A DNA stretch of 64,000 nucleotides from Bradyrhizobium elkanii WSM2783 (GTDB lineage: Bacteria; Pseudomonadota; Alphaproteobacteria; Rhizobiales; Xanthobacteraceae), in NCBI RefSeq assembly GCF_000472865.1, contig NZ_AXAP01000037.1, positions 25,619 through 89,618 on the forward strand, given 5' to 3'. Every line of letters starts with the position of its first letter. Position 1 is the stretch's first letter. The notes beneath the pieces are model-generated. The model saw only the letters and a program-made list of their open reading frames with translations. It made no database searches and was not told the DNA's origin. This document shows positions 33,285 to 41,949 of the stretch, piece by piece. The position numbers and the translations under genes were made by a program.

Positions 33285-33310
33285 GGTTCGATGGTGTCTT
33301 AGGTTGGGCG

Positions 33311-34540
33311 TTAAGAGCCCTTCTCGCCGCTCATGACGGGGCCGAACCGCTCCCAGCTCTCGCCCTTGAAGCGCGTCATCTGGAGCTGCTCGATTGGCGC
33401 GAAGTCGTTCGGTCCGGTCTTGATGCGGGTGCCCGGCAGGTAGATGCCGATCTGGAAATCGAGATTGGCCGCCTGCTTCATGACATTCTCGCGGGTGAGG
33501 TTGTCGCCGCATTGGCGCAGCACCTGCTCGAGCCCCTTGGCGACGCCATAGCCGAACACGGTCGCGGCATCGTCGAGATCGCCTTCAGGATACCATTTGC
33601 CCATGAACGCCCGCCACTCATTCATCGCGGGATCGTTCTTCCATTCGGCGTCCTTGGGATCCTTCAGATAGTTGGTGGACAGCACGCCCTGGCTGGCCTC
33701 ATAGCCGGCCGGTTTCATGACGCCGCCGATCGAAACGGAGACGTTGGTCAGGAACTGCACCGGGTGCCAGTCCAGCTCTGCGATCTTCTTGATCGCCTGC
33801 GCCGCGAATTTCGGCGTCGCGATGTTGACGAAGATGTCGGGATTGGCGCCCTTGAGCTGCACCACCTGGGAATCCACCGTGGGCGAACTGGTCTCATAGG
33901 AGGCCTCCGCGATGATCAGCTTGCCCGCCTGATCGCCGAGGCCCTCGCGCAGCCCGATCACGTAATCCTTTCCGAAATCGTCGTTCTGGTAGAGCACGCC
34001 GATCGTCTTGCCCGGATAGTTCTGCAGGATGTACTTGCCGTAGATCCGCGCTTCGACCTGGTAGCTGGGCTGCCAGCCCATGGTCCACGGAAAATTCTTC
34101 GGGTCGTTCCACTTGGCGGCGCCGGTGGAGACGAAGAGCTGCGGCACTTTCTTCGTGTTCATGTATTTCTGGATCGCGGTGTTGCCCGGCGTGCCCAGTG
34201 GGTTGAAGATCAGCAGCACCTCGTCGTTCTCGACGAGCTTGCGTGCCTGCTCCACCGTCTTTGGCGGGCTATAGGCGTCGTCATAACTGACGAAGTTGAT
34301 CTTGCGGCCATTGATGCCGCCTTCCGCATTGAGCTTCTTGAAATAGGCCGCTTCGGTCTTGCCGATTGTGGCGTAAGCCGAGGCCGGGCCGGAGTAGGGC
34401 ATGATGTTGCCGATCTTGATTTCGGTGTCGGTGGCACCGGGGTCGTATTTCTTTTGCGCGCTGGCGGTTCCCGCGAGCGCTATAGCTATAAGTGTCGCAA
34501 GCAGCGTGGATTGGGCATAGTTCAAGAGCCGGTAATGCAT
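33311..34540 (-). CDS. branched-chain amino-acid-type ABC binding protein
   Basis: A 409-residue periplasmic protein (signal peptide ending near GTASAQ) of the LivK/Peripla_BP_6 type: IKIGNIMPYSGPASAYATIG, NAEGGINGRKINFVSYDDAY, IGVLYQNDDFGKDYVIGL and SYETSSPTVDSQV. The ligand may be an amino acid, aromatic acid or amide. No livHMGF genes are adjacent. It is divergent from an AraC/GyrI regulator and upstream of an enolase-superfamily enzyme, which suggests the imported compound feeds that enzyme. AGGGAGG precedes the ATG. Confidence 0.92.
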   Translation of the reverse strand: MHYRLLNYAQSTLLATLIAIALAGTASAQKKYDPGATDTEIKIGNIMPYSGPASAYATIGKTEAAYFKKLNAEGGINGRKINFVSYDDAYSPPKTVEQARKLVENDEVLLIFNPLGTPGNTAIQKYMNTKKVPQLFVSTGAAKWNDPKNFPWTMGWQPSYQVEARIYGKYILQNYPGKTIGVLYQNDDFGKDYVIGLREGLGDQAGKLIIAEASYETSSPTVDSQVVQLKGANPDIFVNIATPKFAAQAIKKIAELDWHPVQFLTNVSVSIGGVMKPAGYEASQGVLSTNYLKDPKDAEWKNDPAMNEWRAFMGKWYPEGDLDDAATVFGYGVAKGLEQVLRQCGDNLTRENVMKQAANLDFQIGIYLPGTRIKTGPNDFAPIEQLQMTRFKGESWERFGPVMSGEKGS

Positions 34541-34783
34541 CTTTGTCCTCCCTGACAGTCGCCGCGGCTCCTGCAGTCTTGATTATGGGCAGCTTGATGT
34601 GAGCCGTCGGATCGATGCGTCAACGAGTATGCACGATTGGCTATGCCTTGCCAGCGACGGGGCGGGTTGCAATTTCCGTGGGACGGAACGACGCTTTGAT
34701 TGCTGCGGGACAGCAAGGACTGTCAAACGGTGCACGGCGCGATCACGCATGATGGACGCGTTTCGAGGGAAGGCCCGACAGCC

Positions 34784-35623
34784 ATGAATCCAGCCCAGAA
34801 GGCGCTCTGGTACATCGAGAGCCATCTTGGTCAGTCGCTGACGCTCGACGAGATTGCCGGCATCGCCGGTGTCTCGCGCTTCCATTTGGTGCGCGCGTTT
34901 GCGGCGGCGACAGGATTTTCGGTGATGCGTTACGTGCGCGCCCGCCGTCTCAGCGAGGCGGCTCGCGCGCTTGCGGGCGGCGCGCCGGACATTCTCAGCC
35001 TTGCGCTGGATGCGGACTACGGCTCCCACGAAGCGTTCACTCGCGCGTTTCGCGACCATTTCGGCGTCACGCCTGAAACGGTTCGCGCCACGACGTGCCT
35101 CAGCAAGCTGAAGCTACAGGAGCCGATCATGATGGATTCGACCGCGCTCGATCATCTCAGCCCGCCACGCATTGCAACCGGAAAGGCGTTCCTCGTCGCC
35201 GGCGTCGGCGAGCGCTACAATCACGCCAATTGCGACGGCGCCGGCATTCCGAACCAGTGGCAGCGATTTCACCAGACGGTCGGCAATATTCCCGGCCGCA
35301 TTGGCAACGTCGCCTATGGCGTCTGCTGCAACGGCGATGACGCCGGCAATTTCGATTATATCGCCGGCGTCGAGGTCGCCGACTTCTCCGACTTGCCGCG
35401 CGAGTTCAGCCGGGTGCGCATCCCCGAGCAGAAATATGCGGTCTTCACCCATGGCGAGCACATCTCCACGATCCGGCGAACCGTGAACACGATCTGGAAT
35501 CACTGGCTGCCGCAGTCCGATATGAAGGCGGCCGATGCGCCGAACTTCGAGCGCTATGACGAGAACTTCGATCCTATGACCGGCAATGGCGGCCTCGAGA
35601 TCTGGGTACCTGTGAAGGAGTGA
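34784..35623 (+). CDS. AraC-family regulator with GyrI-like effector domain
   Basis: A 279-residue regulator. The N-terminal AraC domain (about 1-105) has the two helix-turn-helix motifs (LTLDEIAGIAGVSRFHLVRA and ILSLALDADYGSHEAFTRAF) and ends in FGVTPETVR. Residues about 120-279 form a GyrI-like small-molecule-binding domain (DYIAGVEVADFSDLPREFSR, YAVFTHGEHIS, GLEIWVPVKE). This SoxS/Rob-like layout is typical of multidrug or toxicant sensors. It is divergent from the LivK-type gene, 243 bases apart. Confidence 0.92.
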   Translation: MNPAQKALWYIESHLGQSLTLDEIAGIAGVSRFHLVRAFAAATGFSVMRYVRARRLSEAARALAGGAPDILSLALDADYGSHEAFTRAFRDHFGVTPETVRATTCLSKLKLQEPIMMDSTALDHLSPPRIATGKAFLVAGVGERYNHANCDGAGIPNQWQRFHQTVGNIPGRIGNVAYGVCCNGDDAGNFDYIAGVEVADFSDLPREFSRVRIPEQKYAVFTHGEHISTIRRTVNTIWNHWLPQSDMKAADAPNFERYDENFDPMTGNGGLEIWVPVKE

Positions 35624-35630
35624 TGGACTT

Positions 35631-35721
35631 GTAGGATGGGTAGAGCGAAGCGAAACCCATCAATGCGCCAGATGCGATGGGGCAAGATGATGGGTTTCGC
35701 TTTCGCTCTACCCATCCTACG
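35631..35721. repeat. type F palindromic repeat (gtaggatggg...cccatcctac)
   Basis: Arms gtaggatgggtagagcgaag and ctttcgctctacccatcctac, inner arms cgaaacccatc/gatgggtttcg. A shorter relative is at 62765-62826. It lies just after the AraC/GyrI gene. Confidence 0.85.
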
Positions 35722-35854
35722 GCAGCTCGCAAGGCTGCCCTGCTCCGCGCTTGCTTGGCAAGCAGAAGCGTCTTTGTCATAACTTCACGCCAACAATACG
35801 TTGCGTGGGGCGGTCCAAAAATCCCCCTGCAGCCACAAGCAGCCGGGAGGATTC

Positions 35855-36781
35855 ATGGCCAATATCCGCGTTCTTGCCACCGATCTTGAATTTCCGGAAG
35901 GGCCGGTGGTGATGCCGGACGGATCGGTGGTGCTGGTCGAAATCCGCGGGAAGCGGTTGACGCGGGTCTATCCGGACGGGCGCAAGGAAGTGGTGGCGCA
36001 GATTCCCGGCGGCCCCAATGGCGCGGCGCTCGGACCCGACGGCAAGATGTACATCTGCAATAATGGCGGCTTTAGTTGGATCCCGACGCGCAACATGATC
36101 ATGCCGGGGCCGCAGCCGGAAGACTATATCGGTGGCTCGATCCAGCGCGTCGATCTGCAGTCGGGCAAGGTCGAGACCGTCGTCGACAAATGCGGCGAGC
36201 ATGCCTTAAGGGGACCGAACGACCTTGTCTTCGACAAGCATGGCGGGCTCTGGTTCTCCGATCTCGGCAAGCGCCGCGCCCGCGAGATGGATGTCGGCGC
36301 GTTCTACTACATCAAGCCCGGCATGAAGGAGATCGTCGAAGGCGTGCATGGTCTGCTGCCGGCCAACGGCATCGGCCTGTCGCCGGACGAGAACACGGTT
36401 TACATCGCCGAGACACCCACGGCGCGGCTGTGGGCCTACGATCTCTCCGCGCCCGGCACCGTCAAGCCGCGCGATGGGATCTATCGCGGCGAACGCGGCA
36501 AGCCGATTGCCGGGCTCGGCGGCTACCAGATGTTCGATTCGCTCGCGGTGGAAGCCAGCGGCAATGTCTGCGTGGCGACGCTGGTCTCGGGCTGCATCTC
36601 CGTGATCGCGCCTGATGGTACCCTGGTCGAGCAGGTGCCGACCGGCGACCGCGTCACCACCAACATTGCCTTCGGCGGACCCGAGCTGAAGACCGCCTAC
36701 ATCACGCTGTCAGGCAAGGGCGAGCTGATCGCGATGGATTGGGCGCGGCCTGGCCTGCCGCTGAATTTTTTGAACAAGTGA
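35855..36781 (+). CDS. SMP-30/gluconolactonase-type lactonase
   Basis: A 308-residue six-bladed propeller hydrolase. Motifs are LEFPEGPVVMPDGSVVLVEI (metal Glu), GPNGAALGPDGKMYICNNGG (Asn), RGPNDLVFDKHGGLWFSDL (Asn/Asp) and GIGLSPDENTVYIAET (Asp). The family opens sugar lactones using a divalent metal. No signal peptide. GGGAGG precedes the ATG at 35855. It may act after a sugar dehydrogenase, but no partner is adjacent. Confidence 0.9.
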   Translation: MANIRVLATDLEFPEGPVVMPDGSVVLVEIRGKRLTRVYPDGRKEVVAQIPGGPNGAALGPDGKMYICNNGGFSWIPTRNMIMPGPQPEDYIGGSIQRVDLQSGKVETVVDKCGEHALRGPNDLVFDKHGGLWFSDLGKRRAREMDVGAFYYIKPGMKEIVEGVHGLLPANGIGLSPDENTVYIAETPTARLWAYDLSAPGTVKPRDGIYRGERGKPIAGLGGYQMFDSLAVEASGNVCVATLVSGCISVIAPDGTLVEQVPTGDRVTTNIAFGGPELKTAYITLSGKGELIAMDWARPGLPLNFLNK

Positions 36782-36800
36782 TGGCTGATGGGATGCTAAA

Positions 36801-36906
36801 CCCTCATGGTGAGGAGGCGTGAAACGCCGTCTCGAACCATGAGGCCCCGCCGTCACCCGTGGCCCATCCCTCGAGACGGCCGCTATGCGGCCTCCTCGGG
36901 ATGAGG
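36801..36906. repeat. type D palindromic repeat (ccctcatggtgagg...), copy 1
   Basis: Arms ccctcatggtgaggaggcg and cctcctcgggatgagg, inner arms cgtctcgaacc/cctcgagacgg. Copies also at 39192-39290 and 63386-63491. It ends 11 bases before the GNAT start and so supplies its AGGAG ribosome site region. Confidence 0.88.
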
Positions 36907-36916
36907 AGAAGAAGAA

Positions 36917-37510
36917 ATGCCCTGGCTTGAACCTATCACCCTTCGCGGCGCGCATGCGCGGCTGGAGCCACTGTCGCCGGATCACGCCGATGGTCTCGTT
37001 GAGGCCGCGAAGGACGGCGAGCTCTGGAAGCTCTGGTACACTTTCATCCCTCGGCCTGAAGACATGCGCAAAGAGATCGACCGCAGGCTTGGCCTGCAGG
37101 CGGCCGGATCGATGCTGCCGTTCACGGTGTTCGATGCCTCCGCCACCATCTCGGGCATGACCACCTACATGAATGTCGATGCGCTCAACCGGCGCGTCGA
37201 GATCGGTTCGACCTGGTACGCGAAGCGTGTGCAGCGCAGCGCGGTCAATACGCAGTGCAAATTGCTGTTACTGACGCATGCTTTTGAGGCGCTCGATTGC
37301 ATTGCGGTAGAGTTCCGCACGCATTTTTTCAATCACCAGAGCCGCCGCGGCATCGAGCGGCTCGGCGCCAAGCTGGACGGCGTCCTGCGCAGCCACCAGA
37401 TTGCACCAAACGGCACGTTGCGCGACACCGTGGTCTACAGCATTATCGCCAGTGAATGGCCGACGGTGAAGGCGCACCTCACCTATCAACTCAACGAAAA
37501 GCCGCGGTAG
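36917..37510 (+). CDS. GNAT family N-acetyltransferase (RimJ/RimL-like)
   Basis: A 197-residue acyltransferase of the RimJ/RimL type: LRGAHARLEPLSPDHADGL at the N-terminus, GMTTYMNVDALNRRVEIGST (strand 4 of the fold), then CKLLLLTHAFEALDCIAVEF and NHQSRRGIERLGAKLDGVLR. It would acetylate a protein N-terminus or a small amine. AGGAG from the upstream repeat precedes the ATG. Substrate unknown. It lies 27 bases before the GMC oxidoreductase gene and may share its transcript. Confidence 0.9.
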   Translation: MPWLEPITLRGAHARLEPLSPDHADGLVEAAKDGELWKLWYTFIPRPEDMRKEIDRRLGLQAAGSMLPFTVFDASATISGMTTYMNVDALNRRVEIGSTWYAKRVQRSAVNTQCKLLLLTHAFEALDCIAVEFRTHFFNHQSRRGIERLGAKLDGVLRSHQIAPNGTLRDTVVYSIIASEWPTVKAHLTYQLNEKPR

Positions 37511-37537
37511 CCGCTCTGCCGCGCCAGAAACGAGACG

Positions 37538-39181
37538 ATGGAAACGTTCGATTATGTGATCATCGGCGCGGGCTCCGCCGGTAGCGTTCTTACCAACCGC
37601 TTGAGCGAGGATGCCGGCACTACGGTGTGCGTGCTCGAAGCAGGCCCGAAGGATTGGCACCCCTATATCCATCTGCCGGCCGGCTTCATCAAGACGTTCC
37701 ACATGAAGAGCGTCAACTGGGCCTACCAGCAGGAGCCGGGCCCTTGGACCGGCGGCCGCAGCATCTATGCGCCGCGCGGCAAGACGCTCGGCGGCTCGTC
37801 CTCGATCAACGGCCATATCTACAACCGCGGCCAGCGCCAGGACTTCGACACCTGGGCGCAGCTCGGCAACCGCGGCTGGGGCTATCCGGACGTGTTGCCC
37901 TATTTCAAGCGGATGGAACGTCGTGTCGGCGAGTGCGACGAGACCTATCGCGGCCGCGACGGCAGCCTCACGGTCACCACCATGGAGTGGCAGGACCCGC
38001 TCTGCGAGGCCTTCATGGAGGGGGCGGTCAGCCTCGGCATTCCGCGCAATCCTGACTACAACGGCGCGATCCAGGAAGGCGTGTCCTACTGTCAGCGCAC
38101 CATCCAGAACGGCCTGCGCATGAGCGCGGCGAAAGCGTTCCTGCATCCGGCGCGGAAGCGGCCGAACGTCAACGTGCGCACGCATGCGCATGTCACCAAC
38201 ATCATCTTCGAGGGCAAGCGCGCGGTCGGCCTGCGTTATCTTCGGGGAGGGCGGGGCGGCGAGCCCATCGAGGTGCGAGCCAGCAAGGAAGTGATCCTCT
38301 CCGGCGGCGCCTACAACTCGCCGCAGGTCCTGCAATTGTCCGGCGTCGGCGCGCCGGAGCTGTTACAGTCGCACGGCATCGAGGTGCGCCACGCATTGCC
38401 CGGTGTCGGCGAGGGATTGCAGGACCATTACGCGCCGCGTTCCGTCGCGCGCGTGAAGAACATCCGGACCATCAACGAGCTTCGGCGGGGCCTCAGCCTG
38501 TGGGTCGAGGCGTTGAAATGGGCGACGACACGGCGCGGCCTGCTGTCGCTGTCGCCGACCATGGTCTATTGCTTCTGGCATTCGGGCGAGACCACGGAGA
38601 GTTCGGACCTCCAGCTCACCTTCACGCCGGCGAGCTACAAGGAAGGTGTGCAGGGCCAGCTCGAGGACCAGCCCGGCATGACGGTCGCCTCCTGGCAGCA
38701 GCGGCCGGAGAGCCGCGGCTTTGTCCGCATCCGCTCGTCTGATCCGTTCGCGCCGCCGATCATCCAGACCAACTATCTCGTCGAAGAGCTTGATCGCCGC
38801 GTCGTGGTCGCCGGCATGAAGCTGGCGCGCCGCCTGTTGAAGTCGGCGCCGCTTGCGCCTTACTACGACTACGAGGATTTCCCCGGACCGAACGTGCAGA
38901 CCGACGACGAATTCCTCGCGGCTGCGACCGAGCGCGGCACGACGACCTTCCATCCCGGCTGCACTTGCCGGATGGGCCCGGCGGATGCCAGATGGGCCGT
39001 GGTCGACGACCAGCTCCGCGTCCACGGCTTGCAGGGCCTGCGCGTGGTCGACGCCTCCATCATGCCGCGCATGATCTCGGCCAATCTCAACGCCTCGACG
39101 ATGATGATCGCCGACAAGGCCTCCGACATGATCCGCGGCAAGCAGGCGGCGGCCGCCGTGGCCCTGGCGGAATACGCCTGA
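37538..39181 (+). CDS. GMC-family FAD oxidoreductase (choline dehydrogenase-like)
   Basis: A 547-residue flavoenzyme. The N-terminal FAD motif is VIIGAGSAGSVLTNRLSE (residues about 6-23), GMC signature 1 is GKTLGGSSSINGHIYNRG, and signature 2 is SGGAYNSPQVLQLSGVG. The C-terminal catalytic region has TTFHPGCTCRMG and SANLNASTMMIADKASDM. It oxidises an alcohol, perhaps an alkanol, polyol or choline-like substrate; betaine aldehyde dehydrogenase is not adjacent, so betA is not assigned. Confidence 0.93.
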   Translation: METFDYVIIGAGSAGSVLTNRLSEDAGTTVCVLEAGPKDWHPYIHLPAGFIKTFHMKSVNWAYQQEPGPWTGGRSIYAPRGKTLGGSSSINGHIYNRGQRQDFDTWAQLGNRGWGYPDVLPYFKRMERRVGECDETYRGRDGSLTVTTMEWQDPLCEAFMEGAVSLGIPRNPDYNGAIQEGVSYCQRTIQNGLRMSAAKAFLHPARKRPNVNVRTHAHVTNIIFEGKRAVGLRYLRGGRGGEPIEVRASKEVILSGGAYNSPQVLQLSGVGAPELLQSHGIEVRHALPGVGEGLQDHYAPRSVARVKNIRTINELRRGLSLWVEALKWATTRRGLLSLSPTMVYCFWHSGETTESSDLQLTFTPASYKEGVQGQLEDQPGMTVASWQQRPESRGFVRIRSSDPFAPPIIQTNYLVEELDRRVVVAGMKLARRLLKSAPLAPYYDYEDFPGPNVQTDDEFLAAATERGTTTFHPGCTCRMGPADARWAVVDDQLRVHGLQGLRVVDASIMPRMISANLNASTMMIADKASDMIRGKQAAAAVALAEYA

Positions 39182-39191
39182 CGCTGTTTCT

Positions 39192-39290
39192 CCTCATCCT
39201 GAGGAGCGCGCAGCGCGTCTCGAAGGATGAGGCAACAGGCGGGGCCTCATGGTTCGAGACGGCGCTTGCGCGCCTCCTCACCATGAGGGG
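39192..39290. repeat. type D palindromic repeat, copy 2
   Basis: cctcatcctgaggagcgcgc, gtctcgaaggatgagg, catggttcgagac and cgcctcctcaccatgagg. It separates the convergent GMC and monooxygenase genes. Confidence 0.88.
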
Positions 39291-39298
39291 AAAGTCCT

Positions 39299-40801
39299 TC
39301 ACTCGTACACGAACGCCTTGTCCGCCAGATCGATCGTCGGAAACTCGTCCTTCTCGGCCCAGTAGTCCTGATTGTGCTGCCATTCCGGCTTTTCGCCGCG
39401 CTTGGGCAACAGGTGCATGCCGCGCAGCATGTAGCCGGGGTTGAAGTTTTCTTCGTCGATCCACGGCAGGATCGGCATGTTGTGGTCCTCCGGCCGCAGC
39501 GCCGGCGTGACCTTCTTCGCACCGGTTTCCTTCATGTGCGTGAGCAGGCGGCAGACGAAGTCGGCGACGAGGTCGACGCGCAGGGTCCAGCTCGCGCGGA
39601 AATAGCCGAACACCCAGACGAGGTTGGGTACGCCCGTGAACATCATGCCGCGATAGGTCACGGTATCGGCGAAATCGAGCGGCTTGCCGTCGAGTTCGAA
39701 CTCGATATCGCCGGTGGCGCACAGATTGAAGCCTGTCGCGGTGACGATGATGTCAGCCTCTAACTCCCCGCCGGACTTCAGCAAGATACCCTTCTCGGTG
39801 AAGCGTTCGATCTCGTCGGTGACGACGGACGCCTTGCCCGCCTTGATGCCCTGGAACAGGTCGCCATCAGGGATGAAGGCGATGCGCTGCCGCCACGGGC
39901 GGTAGCGCGGGGTGAAGTGGGTGGCGATGTCGTAGTCCTTGCCGAGATAGGCTTCCACCGCCGACAGCAAATCCTTCTTGGCCTCTTCAGGCTTCTCGAA
40001 GGTCTTGCGGGTGAAGGCATCCTGGTCGAACAGGATCTTGCGGCGGGTGATCTCGTGAATCCACTTCTCGTCGACCTGCAACTGCCGCAGTTGCTCCGCG
40101 ATCTCGATCGCGTTGCGGCCGGTCCGGAAATAGGTCGGCGAGCGCTGCAGCATGGTCACATGGCCGGCGTCCTTGGCCATCGCTGGGATCAGCGTCGCGG
40201 CGGTGGCGCCGGAGCCGATCACGACGACGCGCTTGCCCTTGTAGTCGAGATCCTCGGGCCATTTCTGCGGATGCACGATCGGGCCCTTGAACTTGGCCAT
40301 GTCCTTCCACTCCGGCGTATAGCCCTCGGCATGGCGGTAGTAACCCTGGCACATCCAGAAGAAATTGGTGGTGAAGCGGAAGTGCTCGCCGGTGTCGGTC
40401 CGCGTGGCGTCGATGGTCCACAGATTGGTCTCGCTCGACCATTTCGCCGACGTGATGGTGTGGCGATAGCGGATGTGGCGGGCGAGGTCGTTCTCCTCGA
40501 TCACCTCGCCCATATATTTCAGGATCTCGGCGGCGGTTGCGATCGGCGCGCTGGTCCACGGCTTGAAGCGATAGCCGAAGGTGTGCAGGTCGCTGTCGGA
40601 GCGGATGCCCGGATAACGATGCGTGCTCCAGGTGCCGCCAAAAGTCTTCTGCGTCTCCAGCACGACGAAGCTGGTCCCGGGGCATTGCGTGGTCAGGTGG
40701 TAGGCGGCTCCGACTCCGGAAATTCCGGCGCCCACGATCAGGACGTCGAAATGCTCAGATGTGACGGGCTCGGCAGCGCGAATCTGCGTTTGGACGTTCA
40801 T
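39299..40801 (-). CDS. Baeyer-Villiger-type flavin monooxygenase (EthA-like)
   Basis: A 500-residue FAD/NADPH monooxygenase. The FAD site is VLIVGAGISGVGAAYHL (about residues 19-35). The fingerprint FKGPIVHPQKWPEDL matches the FxGxxxHxxxW type, and a second dinucleotide motif follows (VVVIGSGATAATLIP). The sequence style matches EthA-type enzymes that oxidise ketones or thioamides. It is convergent with the GMC gene. Substrate not predictable. Confidence 0.92.
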   Translation of the reverse strand: MNVQTQIRAAEPVTSEHFDVLIVGAGISGVGAAYHLTTQCPGTSFVVLETQKTFGGTWSTHRYPGIRSDSDLHTFGYRFKPWTSAPIATAAEILKYMGEVIEENDLARHIRYRHTITSAKWSSETNLWTIDATRTDTGEHFRFTTNFFWMCQGYYRHAEGYTPEWKDMAKFKGPIVHPQKWPEDLDYKGKRVVVIGSGATAATLIPAMAKDAGHVTMLQRSPTYFRTGRNAIEIAEQLRQLQVDEKWIHEITRRKILFDQDAFTRKTFEKPEEAKKDLLSAVEAYLGKDYDIATHFTPRYRPWRQRIAFIPDGDLFQGIKAGKASVVTDEIERFTEKGILLKSGGELEADIIVTATGFNLCATGDIEFELDGKPLDFADTVTYRGMMFTGVPNLVWVFGYFRASWTLRVDLVADFVCRLLTHMKETGAKKVTPALRPEDHNMPILPWIDEENFNPGYMLRGMHLLPKRGEKPEWQHNQDYWAEKDEFPTIDLADKAFVYE

Positions 40802-40878
40802 CTTCCCTGCTCGTTTGTTGTTTTGTTGGTATAGGCACGAAGCGCCGGGGTGCTCCCGGCGCTTCGGAAATCGTCACG

Positions 40879-41721
40879 TCAGACTTCGCGGCGGCTCAGG
40901 AAGGCCAGCCGCTCGAACAGGTGCACGTCCTGTTCGTTCTTGAGCAGTGCGCCATGTAGCGGCGGGATCAGCTTGCGCGGATCGCGCTCCCGCAGCATTT
41001 CCGGCGTGATGTCCTCGTTCAGCAGCAGCTTCAGCCAGTCGAGCAATTCGGAGGTCGAAGGCTTCTTCTTCAGGCCCGGCACTTCCCGCACCTCGAAGAA
41101 GATGCGCAACGCCTCTTCCACCAGGCGCCTCTTGATGCCGGGGAAATGCACGTCGACGATCTTTTCCATCGTGTCCGCATCGGGGAACTTGATGTAGTGG
41201 AAGAAGCAGCGGCGCAAGAAGGCGTCCGGCAACTCCTTCTCGTTGTTGGAAGTGATCATCACGATCGGGCGCAGCTTGGCCTTGATGCTCTCGCCGGTCT
41301 CGTAGACGAAAAACTCCATGCGATCGAGCTCGAGCAGCAGATCGTTGGGGAATTCGATATCGGCCTTATCGATCTCGTCGATCAAGAGCACCGGGCGCTT
41401 CTCGTTGGTGAAGGCTTCCCACAATTTGCCGCGCTTGATGTAGTTCTTGATATCCGAGACGCGCGCGTCGCCGAGTTGGCTGTCGCGCAATCGCGACACC
41501 GCATCATATTCGTAGAGGCCCTGCTGCGCCTTGGTGGTGGACTTGATATGCCAGGTCAGAAGCGGTGCATCGAGCGCCTTGGCGACTTCCTCGGCCAGCA
41601 CCGTCTTGCCGGTGCCGGGCTCGCCCTTCACCAGAAGCGGGCGCTCCAGCACGATGGCGGCGTTGACAGCGACTTTGAGGTCATCGGTGGCGACATAATC
41701 CTTGGTACCGGTGAATTTCAT
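40879..41721 (-). CDS. MoxR-family AAA+ ATPase
   Basis: A 280-residue AAA+ protein: Walker A GEPGTGKTVLAEE (about 38-50), Walker B PVLLIDEIDKAD, sensor 1 PIVMITSNN and arginine segment AFLRRCFFHYI. MoxR ATPases work with VWA proteins as chaperones that mature metalloenzymes or protein complexes. The likely partner gene lies 228 bases away in the opposite direction (41950). The pair resembles coxD/coxE, but no CO dehydrogenase genes are present, so a general role is more likely. Confidence 0.93.
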   Translation of the reverse strand: MKFTGTKDYVATDDLKVAVNAAIVLERPLLVKGEPGTGKTVLAEEVAKALDAPLLTWHIKSTTKAQQGLYEYDAVSRLRDSQLGDARVSDIKNYIKRGKLWEAFTNEKRPVLLIDEIDKADIEFPNDLLLELDRMEFFVYETGESIKAKLRPIVMITSNNEKELPDAFLRRCFFHYIKFPDADTMEKIVDVHFPGIKRRLVEEALRIFFEVREVPGLKKKPSTSELLDWLKLLLNEDITPEMLRERDPRKLIPPLHGALLKNEQDVHLFERLAFLSRREV

Positions 41722-41949
41722 ACTACCCCGTCAGAATGAGTTTCAATTTGATACTAATGGAAAAACCAAGCAGGTCTAGCGTGGATTCCAGCGTCTGAAC
41801 GCAACTGAGCTAACCGCCAGCGCCTTGAATTTAGGCGGGCCCTTCCGCCGTGCGGAATGATCCTCGCACCTCAGTGCCGAACCCGTGATGCTGTCCTAAA
41901 GACCCCGGGTGCCCTTGACGGCGCGACGGTGACGGGCAATCTATGGAAC

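Noticed and set aside
37538..39181. Assignment as choline dehydrogenase BetA
   Set aside because: The family is right, but betB, betI and choline transport genes are absent from the surroundings.
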